Assembly (NCBI GenBank): GCA_001701065.1
Contig: DAAL01000121.1
Span: 1 to 6,772 of the forward strand
Reading direction: 5' to 3'
DNA length: 6,772 nucleotides
Origin: Bacteroidales bacterium GP4
GTDB lineage: Bacteria; Bacteroidota; Bacteroidia; Bacteroidales; Muribaculaceae
Shown here: positions 1 through 5,312 of the stretch, one piece after another
Layout of the letters: the number at the start of each line of letters is the position of its first letter
Numbering within the stretch: the first letter of the stretch is position 1
Translations under genes and position numbers: made by a program
Notes under the pieces: generated by a model
The model's input: only the letters and a program-made list of their open reading frames with translations
Database searches by the model: none
Told to the model about the DNA's origin: nothing

Positions 1-8
1 TAACTTTG
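1..8 (+). promoter_or_regulatory. Bacteroidetes-type -7 promoter box of argS
   Basis: The first eight bases, TAACTTTG, match the Bacteroidetes primary sigma factor -7 consensus TAnnTTTG exactly. The box ends 31 nt before the argS ATG, about the same distance as the boxes of the two lipoprotein genes. The expected -33 element lies outside the window, so only half of the promoter can be seen. The leader between box and ATG is A/T-rich and has no Shine-Dalgarno sequence, as is usual in this phylum. Confidence 0.55.
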
Positions 9-39
9 TAAGTTAGAAACTATAATAACGATATTAACT

Positions 40-1848
40 ATGTCAATTGACGCTATTATTTCTCAAGCGGTGGCACACGCCATCAAAGATCTTTACGGAA
101 TAGAAGCCGACGCTTCGTCTATTGTACCGCAAACGACCAAAAAAGAGTTTGAAGGCAATCTCACAATCGTAGTGTTCCCTTGGGTAAAGACAGCCCGAAA
201 GGCTCCCGAGACAGTGGGAACCGATATAGGCAACTGGCTTGTGGAGAATGAGCCTGCCGTGAACCGTTTCAACGTGATAAAAGGATTCCTCAACATAGTC
301 ATCGAGCCTACTTACTTCACCTCGATGCTCCGTCACATAGCCGAGACTCCCGATTTCGGAACCAAGAAAGCCGACGAAAACAGTCCGCTCGTGATGGTGG
401 AATACTCCTCGCCCAACACCAACAAGCCCCTCCACCTCGGCCACATGCGCAACAACCTGCTCGGCTACAGCCTGTCGCAGATTCTCGCGGCATGCGGCAA
501 CCGCGTGGTGAAAACCAACATAGTCAATGACCGAGGCATCCACATATGCAAGTCAATGCTTGCCTGGCAGAAGTGGGGCAACGGCGCTACCCCGGAATCC
601 ACCGGCAAGAAAGGCGACCATCTGATAGGCGATTTCTACGTATTATTCGACAAGCATTTCAAAGCCGAAGTGAAAGAGCTTACCGCCAAATACATGGCTG
701 AGGGCTTGAACGAGGAGGACGCGAAGAAGAAAGCCGAAGCTGACTCCCCGCTGATGCAGGAAGCCCGCGAGATGCTACGCCGATGGGAACAGAAGGACCC
801 CGAGATACGCAGCCTGTGGCAGATGATGAACAATTGGGTATACGCCGGATTTGACGAAACATACCGCCGTCTCGGAGTGGGATTCGACAAAATCTACTAC
901 GAGAGCGACACTTATCTTGAAGGAAAGGAGAAAGTGCTTGAAGGACTTGAAAAGGGAATCATGTACCGCAAGGACGACAACTCGGTGTGGGCTGACCTCA
1001 CCGATGCCGGTCTTGACCACAAGCTTCTCCTGCGAAGCGACGGCACATCGGTGTATATGACCCAGGACATAGGCACCGCCAAGCTCCGCTATCAGGACTT
1101 CCCCATCGACAAGATGATATATGTGGTAGGCAACGAGCAGAACTACCACTTCCAGGTGCTGTCATTGCTCCTCGACCGCCTTGGATTCAAGTGGGGCAAA
1201 GACCTCGTGCACTTCTCTTACGGAATGGTGGAACTCCCCGAAGGCAAGATGAAGAGCCGCGAAGGCACCGTAGTGGATGCCGACGACCTGATGGACGAGA
1301 TGATACAGGGCGCAAAAGAGGTGTCGGCTGAACGCGGCAAAGGCGACTTTACCGAAAAGGAGGCTAACGAGATAGCCCGCATCGTGGGAATGGGCGCGCT
1401 CAAGTACTTCCTCCTGAAAGTGGATCCGCGCAAAAACATGACATTCAACCCCAAAGAGTCCATCGACTTCAACGGCAACACAGGTCCCTTCATCCAGTAC
1501 ACTTACGCCCGCATCAAGTCAGTGCTCCGCAAGGCGGCGGATGCCGGATTCAAGCCCGAAGGCTACGAAGCCGTAGTGCCAAATGAAAAGGAAATAGCCC
1601 TTATCCAGTCGCTTGCCGACTATCCTGCAGTGGTGGAAGAGGCAGGACGCAGCTACTCGCCGGCGTTGATATGCAACTATGTCTACGACCTCGTGAAGGA
1701 GTACAACCAGTTCTACCATGATTATTCCATCCTCAACGAGCAGGACGAGCACGTGCGTGCCATGCGTCTTGCCCTCAGCGAGGAAGTGGCGCGTGTGGTG
1801 AAGAGCGGAATGGCTCTCCTGGGCATAGAAGTTCCCGAAAGAATGTAA
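40..1848 (+). CDS. argS: Arginyl-tRNA synthetase (class I), complete
   Basis: This cytosolic enzyme charges tRNA-Arg with arginine at the expense of ATP and, as known for the family, needs the tRNA to activate the amino acid. The 602-residue length is normal for bacterial ArgS. The order is: N-terminal Add-1 tRNA-binding domain (about 1-110); class I Rossmann catalytic core with the HIGH-type motif HLGH at 132-135 inside SPNTNKPLHLGHMRNN; a KMSKS-type loop KMKSR at 403-407; and an all-helical DALR anticodon-binding domain from about 485 to the end, finishing in the typical LLGIEVPERM. All key elements are present, so it should be active. The ATG at 40 is chosen because the full N-terminal domain starts there and a promoter box precedes it. 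The next gene on this strand starts 99 nt later and probably has its own promoter. Family assignment is near certain. Confidence 0.98.
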   Translation: MSIDAIISQAVAHAIKDLYGIEADASSIVPQTTKKEFEGNLTIVVFPWVKTARKAPETVGTDIGNWLVENEPAVNRFNVIKGFLNIVIEPTYFTSMLRHIAETPDFGTKKADENSPLVMVEYSSPNTNKPLHLGHMRNNLLGYSLSQILAACGNRVVKTNIVNDRGIHICKSMLAWQKWGNGATPESTGKKGDHLIGDFYVLFDKHFKAEVKELTAKYMAEGLNEEDAKKKAEADSPLMQEAREMLRRWEQKDPEIRSLWQMMNNWVYAGFDETYRRLGVGFDKIYYESDTYLEGKEKVLEGLEKGIMYRKDDNSVWADLTDAGLDHKLLLRSDGTSVYMTQDIGTAKLRYQDFPIDKMIYVVGNEQNYHFQVLSLLLDRLGFKWGKDLVHFSYGMVELPEGKMKSREGTVVDADDLMDEMIQGAKEVSAERGKGDFTEKEANEIARIVGMGALKYFLLKVDPRKNMTFNPKESIDFNGNTGPFIQYTYARIKSVLRKAADAGFKPEGYEAVVPNEKEIALIQSLADYPAVVEEAGRSYSPALICNYVYDLVKEYNQFYHDYSILNEQDEHVRAMRLALSEEVARVVKSGMALLGIEVPERM

Positions 1849-1864
1849 TCCGGTTAAGGACGGT

Positions 1865-1890
1865 AAACATCATTTAACACTCCGATGTTT
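1865..1890. repeat. 7-bp inverted repeat after argS
   Basis: AAACATC (1865-1871) and GATGTTT (1884-1890) are perfectly complementary across a 12-nt A/T-rich spacer, starting 17 nt after the argS stop codon. No T-run follows on the + strand, so it is a poor intrinsic terminator. It lies just upstream of the probable promoter of the next gene, so it could instead be a small operator or a weak argS 3' hairpin. A 7-bp repeat in A/T-rich DNA can arise by chance. Confidence 0.3.
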
Positions 1891-1911
1891 CACTTTCACC
1901 CCGAATTTACG

Positions 1912-1920
1912 TTATAATTA
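1912..1920 (+). promoter_or_regulatory. Probable degenerate promoter of the BI-1 family gene
   Basis: TTATAATTA contains a TATAAT hexamer (1913-1918) that ends 29 nt before the ATG at 1948. The three clear TAnnTTTG boxes in this window sit 28-31 nt before their genes, and this positional agreement is the main support. The match to TAnnTTTG itself is poor and no convincing -33 element is visible, so co-transcription with argS remains possible. Confidence 0.35.
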
Positions 1921-1947
1921 AGATACAACTAACATTATTAAACAATT

Positions 1948-2649
1948 ATGAACAACTACAACATTGATGCTTATAACAGCCAGTCGCTTGACACAAGAGT
2001 GTCACAAGTGATGAAGAGGGTATATGTGAAGATGTTTCTTGCACTGTTGGTGACAGCCGGTGCGGCTGCTATCTTTGCAGGGGTACCCAACCTTACTATG
2101 TTCCTTGCCTCACATCGATGGGTTTACTGGGGATTGCTCATTGTGGAACTGCTGATGGTGTTTTCCATCACAAGCGCAGTCAACAAGATAAGCTCTCCCG
2201 TGGCTACACTGCTATTTTTCCTTTTCGCGATAATCAACGGTATCACGTTCTCGCTCATTTTCTACGCTTACTCCACCGTGTCGATATTCAAGACATTCCT
2301 GATCACCTCGGCGGTGTTCGGTGCCATGAGCGTGTACGGTTACTTTACTGAACGTGACCTTACCAAGATAGGCAATTTCCTCTTTATGGCTCTCATAGGG
2401 CTTATCATAGCAAGCGTAATCAACATATTCTGGGCTAACAGCACCCTTGAATGGATTGTGTCCATAGCCGGTGTCCTCATCTTCATAGGACTCACTGCCT
2501 GGGACACCCAGAAGATTAAGCAGATGGCACAGTACAATTCCGGACTCCAGGTGTCGCGACTCGCCACCATAGGCGCACTCAGCCTTTACCTGGACTTCAT
2601 CAACCTCTTCCTCTACCTTCTGCGCTTCTTCGGTTCTTCACGCGACTAA
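1948..2649 (+). CDS. Bax inhibitor-1 / YbhL-YccA family seven-helix membrane protein
   Basis: This is an inner-membrane protein of the Bax inhibitor-1 (TMBIM) family. The Bacillus member YetJ is a pH-gated calcium leak channel, while the physiological role of most bacterial members is unsettled. Seven hydrophobic segments can be read at about 27-46, 56-76, 84-106, 112-132, 141-161, 165-184 and 203-227. The family hallmarks are in the last two: GLTAWDTQKIK at 181-191 and LYLDFINLFLYLLRFFG at 213-229. Asp186 and Asp216 are the candidates for the paired acidic residues that act as pH sensor in YetJ and human TMBIM6. The loop TERDLTKIGNF (134-144) is also typical. The length of 233 residues is close to E. 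coli YbhL. No signal peptide is expected. The ATG at 1948 follows an A-rich leader without Shine-Dalgarno sequence. The gene ends 19 nt before a strong terminator hairpin shared with the convergent gene. Confidence 0.93.
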   Translation: MNNYNIDAYNSQSLDTRVSQVMKRVYVKMFLALLVTAGAAAIFAGVPNLTMFLASHRWVYWGLLIVELLMVFSITSAVNKISSPVATLLFFLFAIINGITFSLIFYAYSTVSIFKTFLITSAVFGAMSVYGYFTERDLTKIGNFLFMALIGLIIASVINIFWANSTLEWIVSIAGVLIFIGLTAWDTQKIKQMAQYNSGLQVSRLATIGALSLYLDFINLFLYLLRFFGSSRD

Positions 2650-2668
2650 CCGTTTTATCCCTTATAAT

Positions 2669-2708
2669 AAAAGGAGCTATCCGCATCGATTCCGGATAGC
2701 TCCTTTTT
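2669..2708. terminator. Bidirectional intrinsic terminator between convergent genes
   Basis: A perfect 15-bp stem is formed by 2669-2683 (AAAAGGAGCTATCCG) and 2693-2707 (CGGATAGCTCCTTTT) around a 9-nt loop. The A-run on the left arm and T-run on the right arm (T 2704-2708) give a U-tract on either transcript. It sits midway between the stop codon of the BI-1 family gene (2649) and that of the decarboxylase lipoprotein gene (2730), so it should end transcription from both sides. Confidence 0.93.
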
Positions 2709-2729
2709 CATTTTATATCGTATCGTCAC

Positions 2730-3992
2730 TTAGCGGACAGTGCCGAGGCGTTCGCCCATGAGTATATGGCTCCATTCATTGCCCTCCTTGGGAGCAGTGA
2801 GAGCAAAGTCAGCATCCTTCTGAAACACAAGGACAAAATCGGAACCGCCAAAGAGGAAATAGCCGAGTTCATCGCCTTTTTTCACCTTGTCGCCCACTTT
2901 AAGACCGGCAGTGAAGTTGACCGATGCCACTTGCGACATACCTATAGGCATCACAGCCACAAGTCCGCAATTGTCGGTCTCGATTATGGCAAGACCGCGA
3001 GTCTCAATGCTCTGCCATCCGGGCACCGAACAGTCCACAACATATTGCTGCAATTCAGGCTCCCATGTGATTGAGCCGCCGAGGGCATCCTCGCCGGGAA
3101 TCACGCGCAATTCCTTGATAGTGCCTGACAGCGGAAAATGATAGCGATGGTAGTCGTTGGCGTTGAGGAAAGCATGATAGAACTTACCTCCTGCAAACTC
3201 CTCACAATAGGGACTTTCAGGACTGATAAGCTGCTTTACGGAATCAAAAACGCGCGACTTGACAGCGATTTTGCTGTCGGTGACAATATAAGATGCCTCA
3301 TCAATGTCCCACACGCCCTGAGGCACACAGTCGGCAGGTGACGCTACTATGGAATTATCGTCGGGCGACGCTATAGGACGCTGTGACGGCGACGCGAGTT
3401 TACGCGAAAAGAAATCATTGAACGAATGCCAGTTGGATGCATCCTCGTACCAGCCGTTTTTCATCCCAAGCTCTTCCTGTTGCATCATCAGCTCCTCATA
3501 CTCCTTATTCCATGATTCCGGCGATGAGAGGAAAGTGCCCCATGCTTTGCAGTAGTCCACAAGCCATTTATTGTAAGGCTCTACATACTGCACCGAGTTG
3601 GTAAACAACGACTCCCCTTCAAGCGATTCAAGAGGCATACAATTTATGAAATAGCAATAGCACAACGCCTGATACATTCTTCCGAAAATCGATGGCTGTC
3701 CCGGCGTGGTGATGACATTCCAGGGCATTTCACGCTGCGACCGGTCCACAAAGTCATAATACTCTTCAAGCGATTGCACAGGATTTGTGCTTTTATCGGG
3801 ATTCACCTGCTTACCCTTCTCTATTGCCTCGACAAGAAGGTCTTTTATGCGGGAATCGCTCTCCACCAGCGCCACAAGCTTCTGTGTCGTGGCACTGTAT
3901 TCGTCACTATGGCTCTCAGCCTTTTTATCACTGCATGCCGTGAGTGCTGAAAGCATCACCGACATAAAAAACATTGCAAAAAACTTTTTCAT
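2730..3992 (-). CDS. Exported lipoprotein of the phosphatidylserine decarboxylase family
   Basis: Enzymes of this family cleave themselves at a Gly-Ser bond to make a pyruvoyl cofactor and then decarboxylate phosphatidylserine or, in PsiD-type relatives, an aromatic amino acid. The N-terminus is a lipoprotein signal peptide with lipobox LTAC ending at Cys20, so the protein is predicted to be lipidated outside the cytoplasm, unlike ordinary bacterial Psd. Residues about 35-180 form an extra domain, tentatively the one preceding the catalytic domain in PsiD-like proteins. The catalytic part begins with FNDFFSRKL (191-199). Family motifs follow: SPAD with Asp221, DYHRYHFP (280-287) with His282 and His285, and FGGSD (381-385) with Ser384 as the likely pyruvoyl precursor. 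The Asp/His/Ser processing triad is therefore intact. Oddities are Cys222 where Gly usually follows the Asp, Asp385 where Thr is usual, and eight cysteines besides the lipidated one. The gene has its own promoter box. The substrate is unknown, so the name psd is not given. Confidence 0.88.
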   Translation of the reverse strand: MKKFFAMFFMSVMLSALTACSDKKAESHSDEYSATTQKLVALVESDSRIKDLLVEAIEKGKQVNPDKSTNPVQSLEEYYDFVDRSQREMPWNVITTPGQPSIFGRMYQALCYCYFINCMPLESLEGESLFTNSVQYVEPYNKWLVDYCKAWGTFLSSPESWNKEYEELMMQQEELGMKNGWYEDASNWHSFNDFFSRKLASPSQRPIASPDDNSIVASPADCVPQGVWDIDEASYIVTDSKIAVKSRVFDSVKQLISPESPYCEEFAGGKFYHAFLNANDYHRYHFPLSGTIKELRVIPGEDALGGSITWEPELQQYVVDCSVPGWQSIETRGLAIIETDNCGLVAVMPIGMSQVASVNFTAGLKVGDKVKKGDELGYFLFGGSDFVLVFQKDADFALTAPKEGNEWSHILMGERLGTVR

Positions 3993-4009
3993 GATTGATT
4001 ATCCATTAT

Positions 4010-4028
4010 TGGTTTAACCACAAATTTA
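4010..4028 (-). promoter_or_regulatory. Promoter -7 box of the decarboxylase lipoprotein gene, with adjoining dyad
   Basis: Read on the minus strand, 4028-4021 is TAAATTTG, an exact TAnnTTTG match ending 28 nt before the ATG at 3992. It is followed at once by TGGTTAAACCA (4020-4010), an interrupted palindrome with 5-bp arms around one central base, lying where transcription should start. No good -33 element is seen upstream, inside the end of the nucleoside hydrolase gene. The box implies that the gene can be transcribed separately from its upstream neighbour, although only 44 nt separate them. Confidence 0.5.
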
Positions 4029-4036
4029 ATATAATT

Positions 4037-5038
4037 TTATGGATTCCGTACTATATCGCGGATTTTTTCAAGCATCCTGATGTTCCACTCTTCGTCGCCC
4101 GGCATCTGATACCTGCAGTTGCCCGATGATGATGGCGTGAATGTGGTGCATCCTTTTCCATCGATTGTCACATCGCCCCATTCCGAGAGAGTGAAAAGAC
4201 TGTCACCTTCCACGGCATGGATTGCCGCCAGAACGTCCCACATCTTCTGCGTCTCGTCGGGCGCGCTTCGCAAGTAGATTTCTTTCAATGGATTGCAGCT
4301 TGTATTGCGCATATCAGCCAATACCATGTCAGAACTATAGTATATCCTCTCGCCCACTTCCGACGGCGAGAAATATATGGGAGTCTCATCGGGGAATAGA
4401 CGGAAAAACGTCTGCGCGAATTCCGGTCCCTGACTGAAATTGTAATCCCCCTCGCCGGGCACAAACTTAGCCCCCATCATATAAAGCGCCTTCACCTTGT
4501 CGGCTACAAGCTGCCGCCCCGTCTCGCTCTCAAGCAATTGCGCGAATGCGGTCACAAATCCCACCGAAACAATGCTGACCGACTTGTCAGGTGCTGATGA
4601 GAGAAGCCGCTGATAGAGAATATGACCGTCAGGAAGCGAGGAATAATCCTCCACTGTGCGGCTGAACAGCACATTGTCGTCGCTGTCCTTCCACTCCGTG
4701 ATTCCTGAATAGTCATTCCACACGGTAGCATTCTCGATGCCCTCCTTCACAAGACCTATCGGAATATCGGGATAACCGTAAAAGGTATTGAATATATCGG
4801 CGCACGCGGCATTCCGCTCCCCCTCACGGTCCACTATCACACCTATAAGCCGGCACTTTCCTTCATCCATATAATTATAAAGGGCGCGGAGAGCTATAAG
4901 ATCATCGGTGCTGCTGCATATGTCAGTGTCGAATATGATTGTCGGAACCGCGTCATCCTGCTCCGGCAGTGATCCGGTGTTATCGGCACATGACAGGAAC
5001 GGAAGCAAAACTACTATATACACTAATATTTTTTTCAT
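4037..5038 (-). CDS. Nucleoside hydrolase family lipoprotein with altered active site
   Basis: Members of the inosine-uridine preferring nucleoside hydrolase family cleave the N-glycosidic bond of ribonucleosides with a calcium-bound water. The 333-residue product begins with a lipoprotein signal peptide with lipobox FLSC ending at Cys17, so it should sit in the periplasm or on the outer membrane. The metal-binding motif, usually DTDxGxDxDDALAL in Bacteroidetes relatives, reads DTDICSSTDDLIAL at 37-50: the outer aspartates (Asp37, Asp39, Asp45, Asp46) remain but the Gly and the central Asp are lost. GFVTA (160-164) matches the GPLTN loop. DYN (198-200) matches the E-F/W-N ribose-binding motif. 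WDVLAAIHAV (267-276) matches the HDPLA region with the metal Asp268 kept and the leaving-group His replaced by Trp. The ATG at 5038 is preferred to an in-frame TTG at 5044 because the lysine-rich signal peptide starts there. Nucleosidase activity is plausible but unproven. Confidence 0.85.
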   Translation of the reverse strand: MKKILVYIVVLLPFLSCADNTGSLPEQDDAVPTIIFDTDICSSTDDLIALRALYNYMDEGKCRLIGVIVDREGERNAACADIFNTFYGYPDIPIGLVKEGIENATVWNDYSGITEWKDSDDNVLFSRTVEDYSSLPDGHILYQRLLSSAPDKSVSIVSVGFVTAFAQLLESETGRQLVADKVKALYMMGAKFVPGEGDYNFSQGPEFAQTFFRLFPDETPIYFSPSEVGERIYYSSDMVLADMRNTSCNPLKEIYLRSAPDETQKMWDVLAAIHAVEGDSLFTLSEWGDVTIDGKGCTTFTPSSSGNCRYQMPGDEEWNIRMLEKIRDIVRNP

Positions 5039-5067
5039 AATCAACTCAAGTAAAGTGCTTATCTTGA

Positions 5068-5075
5068 CAAAGTTA
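5068..5075 (-). promoter_or_regulatory. Promoter -7 box of the nucleoside hydrolase lipoprotein gene
   Basis: On the minus strand 5075-5068 reads TAACTTTG, an exact TAnnTTTG match and identical to the argS box. It ends 29 nt before the ATG at 5038. A six-T run (minus strand, 5094-5089) lies 13-19 nt upstream and may take the place of the -33 TTTG element. A G-rich tract lies immediately beyond it. No Shine-Dalgarno sequence precedes the start codon. Confidence 0.6.
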
Positions 5076-5097
5076 ATACAAATACACGAAAAAACTA

Positions 5098-5126
5098 CCC
5101 CCCACCCCGCAAATTTCTTCCCTCCC
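5098..5126 (-). other. G-rich tract, possible G-quadruplex, upstream of the nucleoside hydrolase promoter
   Basis: The minus strand carries four G-runs in order: GGG (5126-5124), GGG (5122-5120), GGGG (5108-5105) and GGGGGG (5103-5098), with loops of 1, 11 and 1 nt. This meets a relaxed G-quadruplex pattern. The tract lies 22-51 bp upstream of the -7 box, at or just beyond the -33 region. It may be only a G-rich stretch in a spacer; folding is inferred. Confidence 0.35.
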
Positions 5127-5140
5127 GCTATTTTTATCTA

Positions 5141-5168
5141 ACCATTTTGCTGACGTTAGCAAAATGGT
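5141..5168. repeat. Perfect 11-bp inverted repeat, candidate operator
   Basis: ACCATTTTGCT (5141-5151) and AGCAAAATGGT (5158-5168) are exact reverse complements around the 6-nt centre GACGTT. Neither strand has a T-run after the stem (the minus strand continues into an A-rich stretch), so it does not look like an intrinsic terminator. It lies about 65-95 bp upstream of the nucleoside hydrolase -7 box, which suits a regulator-binding site. The regulator is unknown. Confidence 0.5.
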
Positions 5169-5188
5169 CGCCTTGGGATAACCAATGG

Positions 5189-5243
5189 CATGGAAACAGG
5201 CAGGGCTGAACCCAATGGTGGATTCAGCCCTGATTGTTTCATG
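5189..5243 (-). terminator. Long stem-loop, probable carB transcription terminator
   Basis: The core stem pairs 5201-5210 (CAGGGCTGAA) with 5223-5232 (TTCAGCCCTG) around a 12-nt loop. It extends outward, with one mismatch (5200/5233), one G-U pair and one bulged base, through AAACA/TGTTT to CATG/CATG at 5189-5192 and 5240-5243. It lies 70 nt beyond the carB stop codon in carB's direction of transcription. On that transcript the stem is followed by only a broken U stretch (TGTTTCC), so termination may be weak or need other factors. No gene lies between it and carB. Confidence 0.5.
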
Positions 5244-5244
5244 A

Positions 5245-5306
5245 TTTACCGGTAAACAGATAATGACACCGGTAAACCTTTAAAGGTTCATCCGGTAAGC
5301 CCGGGA
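5245..5306. repeat. Palindrome and CCGGTAA repeat cluster after carB
   Basis: This 62-bp stretch contains a perfect 12-bp palindrome TTTACCGGTAAA (5245-5256) and a perfect 14-bp palindrome AACCTTTAAAGGTT (5275-5288). The 10-mer ACCGGTAAAC occurs at 5248-5257 and again exactly 20 bp later at 5268-5277. A third CCGGTAA is at 5292-5298, and a CCCGGG is at 5300-5305. It begins 7 bp after the carB stop codon in the direction of carB transcription and lies about 170 bp upstream of the nucleoside hydrolase -7 box. It could be a multi-site operator, an RNA-level structure in the carB 3' end, or a remnant repeat. Confidence 0.6.
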
Positions 5307-5312
5307 AGGGTG

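Noticed and set aside
43..543. 166-codon open frame on the minus strand inside argS
   Set aside because: It lies wholly within an unambiguous argS coding region, shows no recognisable domain and has no promoter. It is a shadow of the argS codon pattern.
5039..5044. TTG start two codons upstream of the nucleoside hydrolase ATG
   Set aside because: The ATG at 5038 gives a standard MKK lipoprotein signal peptide and fits the promoter spacing seen at the other genes. There is no reason to prefer TTG.
4908..5141. 77-codon plus-strand frame across the start of the nucleoside hydrolase gene
   Set aside because: Half is antisense to the signal peptide region and half covers the promoter and C-rich tract. 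It has no leader or family resemblance.
5141..5168. Intrinsic terminator at the 11-bp inverted repeat
   Set aside because: Neither strand has a T-run after the stem. The stem-loop at 5189-5243 is a better candidate for ending carB transcription.
5245..5306. CRISPR array in the repeat cluster
   Set aside because: The repeats are only 7-10 bp with 10-16 bp between them, there are just three copies, and no cas gene is near. This does not fit an array.
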